64,000 bases of DNA, taken from positions 1,156,279 through 1,220,278 of the forward strand of contig NZ_SJPQ01000002.1 in the NCBI RefSeq assembly GCF_007859945.1. The letters run 5' to 3'. Both the position numbers and the translations under genes were made by a program. The first letter of the stretch is position 1. Every line of letters starts with the position of its first letter. This document shows positions 42,162-50,568 of this stretch, in pieces. A model generated the notes under the pieces. It saw only the letters and a program-made list of their open reading frames with translations, had not been told where the DNA came from and searched no databases. The stretch is from Pseudobythopirellula maris (GTDB lineage: Bacteria; Planctomycetota; Planctomycetia; Pirellulales; Lacipirellulaceae).

Positions 42162-42873
42162 GCGCGTATCCCCCTCCCCCAAGGGGGGAGGCCGCTTTAG
42201 CTAGCACTGGGGGGAGGGGGTCGGGTCTGAATCGGCTACGTCTCTCACCTGTGCCGTATCGTTCATAACCCGTTTGAACGCGAAAAGTCCCTATGCAAGC
42301 TATCGATCCCGCATCATGAACAAAGAAGCTCACCAGAAAATCATTGATCAGGGGCGAGGGTTTATCGATCTAGTGCTGGAGCCTCATGGGTTCACTTACG
42401 AGGTGCTCGATTGCGGCAACTCTTCCGGCGGCTACTTCACACAAGCCGCCTTTACTCGACCAGATCGTAGGCTCACTTTTTCTTACCGGTGGGCAATTGG
42501 CTGTGCCGTCTACCATTGCCAGGGCGAATCGACGTCACACGAAGCCTTGATGGAATATCTGGGCGTAGACCGACAGAGCGCGTATGTCTGGTTTGATCGC
42601 TCCGACCCGATGAGTGGATTTCAATCGCTTGCCAAAGACATTAGTGCTTACTTGCAGAGTTTCCTTACAGGCAGCGCTGATGATTTCACAAAGCTCATTC
42701 GCGAGTGCATGGAAAACAGGAAGCCGAACGGTTGACTAAGTGTGAAGTGTGTGCACGGAAAAAGTGAAGGTGCTTTTCAAGCACTGGTGAGAGACGTAGC
42801 CGATTCAGGCCCGACCCCCTCCCCCCAGTGCTAGCTAAAGTGGCCTCCCCCCTTGGGGGAGGGGGATACGCGC
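42162..42873. mobile_element. 712-bp element with 93-bp terminal inverted repeats
   Basis: The ends 42162-42254 and 42781-42873 are reverse complements with only three mismatches in 93 bases. Each arm holds internal palindromes (CCCCCTCCCCCAAGGGGGGAGG). The interior of about 526 bases carries one gene (42316-42735) and has lower GC. The right end abuts the stop codon of the HD gene. No transposase is inside, so movement would need a function in trans. Confidence 0.85.
42316..42735 (+). CDS. Cargo protein of the inverted-repeat element
   Basis: 139 residues from the ATG at 42316. A soluble protein: helical start (EAHQKIIDQGRGFIDLVLEP), then strands with CGNSSGGYFTQAAFTRPDRR and YRWAIGCAVYHCQG, and a helical end. 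Size and make-up recall cytosolic immunity-type or defence-associated accessory proteins, but this is an impression only and I do not recognise the family. GC content is lower than the flanking chromosome. It is the only gene inside the 712-bp element. Confidence 0.6.
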   Translation: MNKEAHQKIIDQGRGFIDLVLEPHGFTYEVLDCGNSSGGYFTQAAFTRPDRRLTFSYRWAIGCAVYHCQGESTSHEALMEYLGVDRQSAYVWFDRSDPMSGFQSLAKDISAYLQSFLTGSADDFTKLIRECMENRKPNG

Positions 42874-43745
42874 TACTTCAAGTAATACCGCACCGGCTCG
42901 CCGGGCGCCTCGACGCAGATCTCCAGGTGCCGCTTCACCGGCGACGCCTCGACCTTCTGCATCAGCACGTTCTCGACCTGGAAGATGCCCGAGTAGTCGT
43001 GCATGCAGGCGGTGATCAGCACCGGCTTGGTGGCGCCGCGTTCGATGCGCACCTTGTCGATCGCGTCGGCCGACAGCTTGTGCATGTCGCCCACGGCCGG
43101 CTCGGTGTGGAACTGGCCCACCAGCCGCGAGCGCCCCGAGGTCATGTCCGTGCCGTCGGCCACGAGCAGGACGCCAGCCTCGACCGAGTGGATCCGCTCG
43201 TGCCCCATGTGGCCGACGATCGCCTCGCGCACCAGCGAGCGGACCATCCACTGGCTGGCGATGTCGTCGGGGAAGAGCTTGGGCAGGTAGCGGTCGAGGA
43301 ACCGGTCGGCCATCGCGGCGGAGTGCCACTCGTGGCTCTGCCGCGCGACGCCCATCCCCACGTCGTGCAGCAGCCCGGCGAGCACGAGCGCGATCTCGGC
43401 GTGCAAGACCGTGCCCGCCTCTTCGACCACGACCGACGGCTGCACGCCGCCGTCCAAGAGCCGGTGCAAGATCCGCAGGCTGTTGAGCGCGACGATGCGC
43501 ATGTGGACCGGCCCGTGGTCGTTGTGCCGCATCCGCCGCACGGCGACCGAGTTGGCCCACTTCTGCATGACTTGCAGCTCGGGGTCGGTGAGGATCTCTC
43601 GGAGCAACGGCGTCCAGCGGTCTTGCGACTCCTCGATCAGCTGCTCGTCGAGCCGCTTGGCGGTCGAGCCGTACTTCTTGGGGTCGAAGGGCGAGCCCTC
43701 AAGCTCGGGGCGTTCGTCCATTAGGGTCGTTTCCGTCGGAATCAT
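42873..43745 (-). CDS. HD-domain phosphohydrolase
   Basis: 290 residues. The HD motif is LLHDVGM (H127, D128), preceded by DHGPVHMRIV and followed by SHEWHSA and VGHMGHE, which supply the remaining metal ligands of an HD-superfamily hydrolase. The C-terminal ~90 residues (GDMHKLSADAIDKVRIER onward) look like a separate small domain. Substrate unknown; HD proteins act on nucleotides or cyclic dinucleotides. Its TAG stop codon is formed at the border of the inverted-repeat element, so the last residues may have been affected by insertion. A second in-frame ATG is eight codons in. Confidence 0.82.
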   Translation of the reverse strand: MIPTETTLMDERPELEGSPFDPKKYGSTAKRLDEQLIEESQDRWTPLLREILTDPELQVMQKWANSVAVRRMRHNDHGPVHMRIVALNSLRILHRLLDGGVQPSVVVEEAGTVLHAEIALVLAGLLHDVGMGVARQSHEWHSAAMADRFLDRYLPKLFPDDIASQWMVRSLVREAIVGHMGHERIHSVEAGVLLVADGTDMTSGRSRLVGQFHTEPAVGDMHKLSADAIDKVRIERGATKPVLITACMHDYSGIFQVENVLMQKVEASPVKRHLEICVEAPGEPVRYYLK

Positions 43746-43852
43746 AGGGAACGGGGTTGGCCTGTCGGCCGGGCCGGTATTCTAAAGGCTAGCACGCGCG
43801 AGATCAGCGCCGGTCGGGGGAGTGGTCCGAATCGCATGGGGCCCAATACTCT

Positions 43853-43936
43853 GAATGACCAATGACCAAGCCCCAATGACCAATCAGGGCAGGAATCAAC
43901 GATCATTGGTCATTGGGGCTTGGTCATTGGTCATTC
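43853..43936. repeat. Perfect 32-bp inverted repeat with 7-base modules
   Basis: Left arm 43853-43884 and right arm 43905-43936 are exact reverse complements, with a 20-base loop. The left arm reads AATGACC, AATGACC, AAGCCCC, AATGACC in consecutive heptamers. It is divergent in sequence but alike in design to the element at 39088-39143. Confidence 0.92.
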
Positions 43937-44039
43937 CCGTGCGGCCCGGGACCAAACGCTCCCCAAACGCCGGTCGTCTTCTCAGCGGGGGCGCCTTAAA
44001 GTGGACGTTCCGAGCCCATACGAACGAGCTATGGCGCCC

Positions 44040-44110
44040 GAGCCGCGACCGTCAGGAAACGACCAATCGGCTGGCTGGGCCAACCGGTCGCTCCCTGACG
44101 GTCGCGGCTC
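44040..44110. repeat. Perfect 17-bp inverted repeat GAGCCGCGACCGTCAGG
   Basis: Arms at 44040-44056 and 44094-44110 are exact reverse complements around 37 bases. It ends 47 bases before the LOG gene ATG. Confidence 0.88.
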
Positions 44111-44157
44111 AGCCCCCCACGAACCACCAATCACTCTTCCAGGCGCCAGATTCACCC

Positions 44158-45099
44158 ATGGCCAACAAGCCCGACAAAGCCGTCTCCGATCCCGCCAAGA
44201 AGGACCCCGAGCCGCTCGACGTGGCCGAGGGCTTCTCGCTCGACGCCCACCACCCGGCGCTGCCGCCCGAGGTCGAGGCCAACCGGCAGGCGATCCTCAG
44301 CTCGCCGAGCTACCTGCTGGCCGAGCGCGACACGGCGTGGCTCAAGGAGGCCGAGATGCGGCCCGTGCGCATGCAGCTCGAGCTGCAGAAGACCGAGCTG
44401 CTGCTGCGGCGCCACAACATCGGATCCACGGTGGTGGTGTTCGGCGGCACGCAGATCGTGCCCCACGACGAGGCCGAGGCGAACCTCGCCCAGGCGCAGG
44501 CGGCCCACAAGGCGTCGCCCGACGACAAGCATTTAGCCCGCGCCTTGTTTCGCGCCCAGCAGAAGCTCGAGAACAGCGACTACTACGAGCAGACGCGCGA
44601 GTTCGCCAAATTGGTTTCTTCGCGTTGCCAGATCGACGGCAAGTGCGAGTTCGTCATCACCACCGGCGGCGGCCCCGGCGTGATGGAGGCCGCCAACCGC
44701 GGCGCGTTCGAGATCGGCGCCAAGTCGATCGGTCTGAACATCGAGCTGCCGCACGAGCAGGAGCCGAACCCCTACATCACGCCCGAGCTCTGCTTCCAGT
44801 TCCATTACTTCGCGATGCGGAAGTTCCACTTCATCCTGCGCGCGGCGGCGTTGGTGGTCTTCCCCGGCGGCTTCGGCACCTTGGACGAGCTGTTCAACAC
44901 GCTCTGCCTTCGCCAGACCGGCCGCATGCAAGCGATCCCGATCATCCTGTACGGCCGCAAGTACTGGGAGGGCGTGATCAACTTCCGCACGCTGGCCGAC
45001 GAGGGGGTGATCGCCGACGAGCACATGGAGCTGATCGACTACGCCGAGACGCCGCAGGAGGCTTGGGAGATTATTGCGAAGTTCCACGGCGTGGCGTGA
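44158..45099 (+). CDS. LOG-family protein (putative nucleotide 5'-monophosphate phosphoribohydrolase)
   Basis: 313 residues from the ATG at 44158. The LOG motifs are intact: GGTQI early, TGGGPGVMEAANRGAFE, and FPGGFGTLDELFNTL. Family members release free cytokinin bases or, more generally, hydrolyse nucleoside monophosphates (YgdH/PpnN-like). An N-terminal helical extension of about 90 residues precedes the core, as in planctomycete homologues. The gene stands alone, after two palindromes. Confidence 0.88.
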   Translation: MANKPDKAVSDPAKKDPEPLDVAEGFSLDAHHPALPPEVEANRQAILSSPSYLLAERDTAWLKEAEMRPVRMQLELQKTELLLRRHNIGSTVVVFGGTQIVPHDEAEANLAQAQAAHKASPDDKHLARALFRAQQKLENSDYYEQTREFAKLVSSRCQIDGKCEFVITTGGGPGVMEAANRGAFEIGAKSIGLNIELPHEQEPNPYITPELCFQFHYFAMRKFHFILRAAALVVFPGGFGTLDELFNTLCLRQTGRMQAIPIILYGRKYWEGVINFRTLADEGVIADEHMELIDYAETPQEAWEIIAKFHGVA

Positions 45100-45223
45100 A
45101 GCCACGGCCCGCGCTCTCTTCGAAATGTTGCACCGCTTAGGCACAAGGATTACGCTGCTGAATGCTCCCCCGACGGTCACTTGTCCGTCACGCTTAGCCG
45201 CTACACAAACCGAGGTAGGTCTC

Positions 45224-46084
45224 ATGTTCCGCGTGTTGTTTGCAGCGGTGTGGTTCCTGGTGGCGTGTGGGGGTGAGACGCTCGCCTCTCAGATCTGGGG
45301 GACCGATTTTGGCTCGCGCGGCACGAGCCACTCGGCTAAGCAGGTCGACCACGCCACCGGCGACGTGCTGCGGATCGTCACCGTGCCCGGCGATGTTTAC
45401 GTCCAAGCGGTGCGAGACCTCGCCTCGGACCCGGCGCGGACCCCCGGCGTGATCTGGTCGGTCCACACTGGGTTTCTTGCGGGCAACGTGCTCGTGGAGT
45501 TCGATCCTAACCGGGCGAAACAGCTGAGCGTTGTCGCAATCGACGCGGACGAGACCATCCTGAGCCTGGCCATCGATCCGCTGACCGGCCGCTTCTACGG
45601 CGCCTCGTCGCTGAACCTGTACGAGATCCAGCCCACGACCGGCGTCGCGCAAGCGATCGGCGCCACCCAGGCCGACGTCTCGATCGGTCTGGGCTTCGGG
45701 CTCGACGGCGTGCTGTACGGCATCGACTCTCTGCAGAGGCTGATGACCGTCGACACCACGAGCGGCGCGACGACTCTTGTCGCCGAGCTCACAGGCGGCA
45801 CATTGACGGACCTCGCCGCGCGCCCTGAAGACGGCGTGCTGTACGGCCTCGGGACGAACAGCCAGTCGTACTCGCTGTTCACGATCGACCCGGCCACGGC
45901 CGAGGCGACCTGGGTTGGACAATCGGTCGGGCGCAACAGTGGAATCGCCTTCACCGGCGTGCCGGAGCCGGGCGCCGTGGCGATCGCGGCCGTCGCCGCC
46001 GTGGGGATGCTCGGTCGCTTTCGCGGGCGCCGCGATCGGCGCCCGGCGGCGCTTTCGTTCGAGCGACGGGCGCGCCGGGCATAG
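45224..46084 (+). CDS. PEP-CTERM protein, propeller-like, paralogue 1
   Basis: 286 residues. A signal peptide (about 1-21) and a C-terminal VPEPGAVAIAAVAAVGMLG plus Arg-rich tail mark a PEP-CTERM sorting signal, processed by an exosortase. The middle consists of repeated strand units (LSLAIDPLTGRFYGASSLNL, TDLAARPEDGVLYGLG) like a beta-propeller or phytase-like fold. It has no metal motif that I can name. The gene downstream (46292-47059) is a paralogue of similar design, so this is a tandem duplication. The 35-residue Arg-rich tail after the helix is longer than usual. Confidence 0.85.
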   Translation: MFRVLFAAVWFLVACGGETLASQIWGTDFGSRGTSHSAKQVDHATGDVLRIVTVPGDVYVQAVRDLASDPARTPGVIWSVHTGFLAGNVLVEFDPNRAKQLSVVAIDADETILSLAIDPLTGRFYGASSLNLYEIQPTTGVAQAIGATQADVSIGLGFGLDGVLYGIDSLQRLMTVDTTSGATTLVAELTGGTLTDLAARPEDGVLYGLGTNSQSYSLFTIDPATAEATWVGQSVGRNSGIAFTGVPEPGAVAIAAVAAVGMLGRFRGRRDRRPAALSFERRARRA

Positions 46085-46291
46085 ATTCCGGTCACGGTTC
46101 AATCCGTGACGCTTCCCATCCGTTTGCTTCGCCGCTCGCTGGGGGCGCTGATGCGCCGAACAAACATGGGGGTGATGTGGCGTGAGCGCTTGCGTTTCGG
46201 CATATCCAACCTTTTCACTTGTTTGCTTACGCGTGCGATGCGTGATACGATCCCGACGCAGGGGCAAGCCGCTTAGAAAAGGAACTGTCTA

Positions 46292-47059
46292 ATGCTCCGC
46301 AGCCTGTTTGTTGGGATCGCTCTCTGCGTTTTTCTATTGCTCGGCTCTTCGAGCCACGCATCGCAGTTGTGGGGAGGTCGAGGACCAATCAGGGTTGATC
46401 CCCACTCCGGCGCCACGCTGGGCGCCGTTGGCGGCTTCAACACCAATTGGCTCGACGCCGCCTCCGACCCGGTCCGCTCGCCGGCAACCTTTTGGGGGAT
46501 CGATTACGTCGAGAATCGACTCGAAGAGTACGACCCCAATCGAGACAAGCTGCTGAGGACGATCGACGCGGACGACGCCGATCCTATCAGGTCCATCGCG
46601 ATCGATCCGTCGAGCGGGCTGCTCTACGCGGCTTCGGAGACGACTCTCTACCGATTCGATCTCGGCACGGGCATGCAAGAAACCGTCGGCGCGCTGAGCA
46701 GCGATGTGACCAAGTCGATCGGCTTCAGCGCCGGAGGCGAGCTGTACGGATTCACGAGCGGGAACCAGCTCGTTGCGATCGACAAGTCGACGTCGATCGC
46801 CTCGAGCGTGGCGACGCTCGGCTTGCGACGGGTCGAAGACTTTGCCGCCCGTCCTGAAGACGGCGTCGTCTACGGGATCGCCTACACCGACCTCAGCTAC
46901 CAACTCGTGACGATCGACCTCGCGGCTGGCGACTTCGAGTACGTGGGGCCTTCGATCGTCCGCCCCAGCTACCTGGCGTTTGTTGGCGTGCCCGAGCCAG
47001 CTGCTGTGTCGCTTCTGCTCGGCTTGGCCGGTGGCGTGCTGCTGGTCCGCCGGCCTTGA
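46292..47059 (+). CDS. PEP-CTERM protein, propeller-like, paralogue 2
   Basis: 255 residues: signal peptide (about 1-23), a middle with the same motifs as its neighbour (RSIAIDPSSGLLYAASETTL, DFAARPEDGVVYGIAY) and a PEP-CTERM end VPEPAAVSLLLGLAGGVLLV then RRP. Shared phrases with paralogue 1 include ASQLWG/ASQIWG after the signal peptide, the ARPEDGV motif and DPNR. Sequence divergence is high, so the duplication is old. Function unknown; probably surface-anchored. Confidence 0.85.
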   Translation: MLRSLFVGIALCVFLLLGSSSHASQLWGGRGPIRVDPHSGATLGAVGGFNTNWLDAASDPVRSPATFWGIDYVENRLEEYDPNRDKLLRTIDADDADPIRSIAIDPSSGLLYAASETTLYRFDLGTGMQETVGALSSDVTKSIGFSAGGELYGFTSGNQLVAIDKSTSIASSVATLGLRRVEDFAARPEDGVVYGIAYTDLSYQLVTIDLAAGDFEYVGPSIVRPSYLAFVGVPEPAAVSLLLGLAGGVLLVRRP

Positions 47060-47195
47060 GTGCGACGCAGACCTGGTGCGGCCAACTCCTGCCACCGCCC
47101 CTCAACCGGTGGTTGCTTGTCGCCGCGCGCCATTTCAGAATGGCGAGCGACAACTCTCTGCGGCAGGCGATCCTTCTTCCTGTTGAGCTATCCCT

Positions 47196-47933
47196 ATGAA
47201 GCGTTGCTTGGTTGCGTTTCTCTTGTTTTGCGGGCCGCTCGTGGCCGGCGCCGAGCCGATCACGGTCGCCATCTACGACCACTCCGACGGCTCGTCGAAG
47301 GGCCCCAAGAACCTGGCCGCCATCCTCACGCCCGAGGCGGGCTTCGCCTGCGAGCGTGTCTCACCGCAAGCGATCCGCGACGGCGCGCTCGACGGCCGCG
47401 ACGTGGTGATCGTGCCGGGCGGCTCGGGCAGCAAGCAATCGAAGATGCTCGAGGGCGCCGGACTCGACAAGATCCGCGGCTTCGTCGAGGCGGGCGGCGG
47501 CTACGTCGGCATCTGCGCCGGCTCGTACCTCGCCTCGAGCGAGTACGACTGGTCGCTGCGGTTGATCAACACACGCGTGCTCGACCGCAAGCACTGGGCT
47601 CGCGGCACGGGCATGGTCACGCTCGCCCTGTCGGAGCGCGGCAAGCAGTTGCTGGCGGCCGACGCCGACAAGATCGACGTCTATTACGGCCAGGGGCCGC
47701 TGCTGGCGCTCGCCATCGAACCGGGCCTGCCCGCTTACGAGCCGCTCGCGCTGTACGACACGGAGATCGCCAAGAAGGGAGCGCCCGAAGGGGTGATGCG
47801 CGGAACGACGGCGATCGCCAGTGCTCCGTACGGCGAGGGCCGTGTGATCTGCTTCAGCCCGCACCCGGAAAAGGCCGCCGGGCCGAATGGGCTGATCCTG
47901 GCCGGCGTGCGGTGGGCGGCCAACGAGCCGTGA
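47196..47933 (+). CDS. Exported glutamine-amidotransferase-like (BPL_N-type) protein
   Basis: 245 residues with a signal peptide (about 1-19, ending GAEP). The fold is that of class I glutamine amidotransferase/DJ-1: ITVAIYDHSDGSS, VVIVPGGSGSKQ, and the nucleophile elbow GGGYVGICAGSYLASS with cysteine, then a C-terminal GRVICFSPHPE with histidine. This matches the biotin-protein-ligase N-terminal domain-like exported proteins frequent in planctomycetes; the activity is unknown. It starts 46 bases before the M28 gene's ATG after its stop, suggesting joint transcription. Confidence 0.8.
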   Translation: MKRCLVAFLLFCGPLVAGAEPITVAIYDHSDGSSKGPKNLAAILTPEAGFACERVSPQAIRDGALDGRDVVIVPGGSGSKQSKMLEGAGLDKIRGFVEAGGGYVGICAGSYLASSEYDWSLRLINTRVLDRKHWARGTGMVTLALSERGKQLLAADADKIDVYYGQGPLLALAIEPGLPAYEPLALYDTEIAKKGAPEGVMRGTTAIASAPYGEGRVICFSPHPEKAAGPNGLILAGVRWAANEP

Positions 47934-47979
47934 GCGGCGCGCCCTCGCCCGCCCGCGGCCGCCCGCCTAGAATGCGGGG

Positions 47980-49011
47980 ATGGGCGAACGCACGAATCTT
48001 GACTCCCGCCGCCCGTGGGCGGCCTGCGCCCTGGCCGCGCTGTTTGCGATCCTGACGCCGCTCGTGGCGACCGCCGAAGAACCGGCCAACCCGATCGACG
48101 CCAACCCGATCGATGGCGCCCGCGCCTTCGGCTACCTCGAAGCGCTCTGCGAGTTCGGCCCGCGCCCGAGCGGCAGCGAGGCGATGCTCGCGCAGCGTGA
48201 CTACGTCGTCGAGCATTTCGAGTCGCTCGGCGCCGAGGTCGAGCTGCAGAAATTCCGCGCGAAGAACCCGCTCTTCGGTCGCCAGGACGGGCAGCTCCGG
48301 CAGGTCCGCATGGCGAACGTCGTCGCCCGCTACCAGCCGGAGAAGAAGGAACGCGTGCTGCTGTGCGCGCACTACGACACCCGGCCGCTGCCGAGCATGG
48401 ACCCCAACCCGCGTGTCCGCGCTACGGGCCGCTTTATCGGCGCCAACGACGGCGCGAGCGGCACGGCGTTGCTGATGGAGCTCGCGCACCACCTCGAGGA
48501 GTACGACGGCCCGATGGGCGTCGACCTCGTGCTGTTCGACGGCGAGGAGCTCGTTTACATCGACCCCACCACGCCGTGGGGCAAGGGCGACCCTTACTTC
48601 TTGGGCAGCAACTGGTTCGCGCAGCAATACAAACGCCGCAAAGACAACTCGTGGGATTACCGCTGGGGCGTGCTGCTCGACATGGTCGGCGACAAAGACT
48701 TGCAGATCTACCAAGAGGTCCACAGCTTCCGCTGGAAATCGACCCGCCCGCTCGTGCAAGAAATCTGGGGCACGGCGGCGAGGCTCGGCGTGGAGGAGTT
48801 CGTCCCCCGCACCAAGCACTTGGTAAAAGACGACCACCTGCCGCTCAACCAGATCGGCAAGATCCCCACGATCGACCTGATCGACTTCGACTACCCGCAT
48901 TGGCACACCGAGGCCGACACGCCGCGCCAGTGTTCGGGCGAGTCGCTCGCCAAGGTCGGTTGGGTCGTCTGGGAGTGGCTCGGCGAGCTGCGTCCGGCCC
49001 CCGCGGAATGA
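47980..49011 (+). CDS. Exported M28-family peptidase or glutaminyl cyclase-like enzyme
   Basis: 343 residues with a signal peptide (about 1-31). The zinc ligands fit M28/QC proteins: LLCAHYDTRP, GANDGASG, VLFDGEE, LLDMVGD and DYPHWHTEAD at the end. The GANDGAS and DYPHWHT motifs are closer to glutaminyl-peptide cyclotransferases than to aminopeptidases, so pyroglutamate formation is possible. It follows the amidotransferase-like gene closely and both products are exported. Confidence 0.88.
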   Translation: MGERTNLDSRRPWAACALAALFAILTPLVATAEEPANPIDANPIDGARAFGYLEALCEFGPRPSGSEAMLAQRDYVVEHFESLGAEVELQKFRAKNPLFGRQDGQLRQVRMANVVARYQPEKKERVLLCAHYDTRPLPSMDPNPRVRATGRFIGANDGASGTALLMELAHHLEEYDGPMGVDLVLFDGEELVYIDPTTPWGKGDPYFLGSNWFAQQYKRRKDNSWDYRWGVLLDMVGDKDLQIYQEVHSFRWKSTRPLVQEIWGTAARLGVEEFVPRTKHLVKDDHLPLNQIGKIPTIDLIDFDYPHWHTEADTPRQCSGESLAKVGWVVWEWLGELRPAPAE

Positions 49012-49043
49012 CCCCACCATCCCGACCCAATCCCCCCTGTCCT

Positions 49044-49460
49044 ATGCAAGTCGGCGGAGCCCTCATCTCGTTGTTGCTGCTGGGCGTGTCGGGCGCGTTG
49101 ATCGACTCGCACCTCAGGCAGTGGCGCGCCGTCGTCGCACGGCACGCGTCCGAAGCGACCGAGACGCGGTTCTTCCGCCGCCGCCACCGGCGTCGGCTGA
49201 CCGCCAGCACGCTGATCGGCGTCGCCGGGGCGATGATCGCCGTTTGGCCGTTGGTGCCGACCACGCCGCTGGCCGTGATCGCTTACCTCGCGCTGCTATC
49301 CGCCGCGGCTTCGGTGATCCTGGCGCTCGGGCTGTTCGACGCGGCCGCCTCGGCCAAGTACTATGGCGCGCGCAACCGCAAAGAAGCCGCCGCCGCGATC
49401 GACCAGCTCAAACGCCACGCCGACGAGGTCCGCAAGCAACGGACTGACAGCGACGATTAG
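49044..49460 (+). CDS. Small membrane protein, hypothetical
   Basis: 138 residues from the ATG at 49044. Three hydrophobic helices (about 5-20, 55-72, 76-98) separated by an Arg/His-rich cytoplasmic loop (FFRRRHRRRL), then a charged C-terminal helix (QLKRHADEVRKQ). It begins 32 bases after the peptidase stop and may be in the same operon. No family recognised. Confidence 0.68.
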   Translation: MQVGGALISLLLLGVSGALIDSHLRQWRAVVARHASEATETRFFRRRHRRRLTASTLIGVAGAMIAVWPLVPTTPLAVIAYLALLSAAASVILALGLFDAAASAKYYGARNRKEAAAAIDQLKRHADEVRKQRTDSDD

Positions 49461-49555
49461 CACCGAGCGGACGCCCGATCCGATCGGTTCCCACGGAGGG
49501 AGTGACCAATGGCCCCAGGTTACGCTGCAACTGACCGCTTGAAATCGACCACGCC

Positions 49556-50206
49556 ATGGACCCCCTGCGTTTCGCAATCGCCGCCGTGCCGCTCGCGGCC
49601 TACCTGCTGCTGGTGGGGCTGGTGAACATGCGCCGGCGGCCGATGCTGGTGACCGGCGCCAACGACCTGGCGGCGCTGGGCGCCGCGGCGAGCGGGCTGG
49701 CGTTTGTCGGACCGATCGAGCTGTTCCGCCCCGCCGCGGCGACCGAGGCGCTGGGCGACGCGATCTGGGTCACGCTGCTGGTGCTCTACTGGCTGTGGGT
49801 GTCGCTCGGCGTGATGCTCGCGCGGCCGCGGCTGGTGGTCTACAACGCCACGAGCGACGAGCTGCGGCCCGCGGTGGCCGAGGCCGTCGCGCAGCTCGAC
49901 CCCACCGCGCGGTGGGCCGGCGACTCGCTGGTGATGCCCAATCTCGGCATCCGCTTGCACCTGGACGGCTTCGACCTGATGAGCAACACGTCGCTTGTGA
50001 GTTCGGGCGGCAAGCAGAGCCTGGAGGGTTGGGCGAAGCTGGGCAAAGCGATGCGTCGCTCGCTCCGGTCGATCGAAACCACCCCCAATCCGCGCTCGGG
50101 CGGCTTCCTGCTGGCCGCCGCTTTGCTGATGTTCCTCTCGGTGTGGGGGCTGGCGGGCGACCCACAGCAGGTGGCTGTGGCGCTCGACCAGCTGTTTGGT
50201 TTTTGA
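49556..50206 (+). CDS. Membrane protein, hypothetical
   Basis: 216 residues. Three N-terminal hydrophobic helices, a soluble part of about 90 residues (ARPRLVVYNATSDELRPAVAE with strand/helix pattern, WAGDSLVMPNLGIRLHLDGF) and a final hydrophobic helix. It is a well-formed gene in the same direction as the previous one. Similar proteins occur in other Pirellulales, but I do not recognise a functional family. Confidence 0.7.
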   Translation: MDPLRFAIAAVPLAAYLLLVGLVNMRRRPMLVTGANDLAALGAAASGLAFVGPIELFRPAAATEALGDAIWVTLLVLYWLWVSLGVMLARPRLVVYNATSDELRPAVAEAVAQLDPTARWAGDSLVMPNLGIRLHLDGFDLMSNTSLVSSGGKQSLEGWAKLGKAMRRSLRSIETTPNPRSGGFLLAAALLMFLSVWGLAGDPQQVAVALDQLFGF

Positions 50207-50568
50207 GCAACCAGGCCCCAAAAGCGTCTCGCTCGCCCTGAAAAAACGCCTTTTATGCATGCGTCACCGCGCAACCACTTGCCCGCATAAAGGTTACGCC
50301 CGTTCAATCCCGTCGTGATTCGGGCCCGCGGATCCCGCATATCCCCCGCTCCCGGATTTGCTGAAACACTTCGTCGGATGAGCCGTAATAGCTTTACGCT
50401 GCGGGGGTTCCGCCGCGGACAAGGGCGATCTAAACTCTGTAGCTTGCCTCGATGACCGGATGAGCCGCCCGCCCTTCACGGCGTGGCCCTTCGATCGCAA
50501 GACGCCCGACTCGATGCGTCTCCCACCGCCGACGCTCTCCCTCGAAGCTTTAATACGACGACCCCCCT
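50207..50568. other. Gap before the FAAL gene
   Basis: 362 bases with no clear gene, terminator or large palindrome. It contains the promoter of the FAAL-ACP gene, presumably in the less GC-rich stretch around 50370-50560. Confidence 0.4.

Larger units (their letters stand above)
43746..44157. other. Gap holding two palindromic repeats
   Basis: 412 bases between divergent HD and LOG genes. It contains the palindromes at 43853-43936 and 44040-44110 and no convincing gene. In-frame upstream extension of the LOG gene reads through the palindromes and is rejected. Confidence 0.6.

Noticed and set aside
43855-44157. N-terminal extension of the LOG protein
   Set aside because: It translates both palindromic repeats; homologous LOG proteins start near the chosen ATG.
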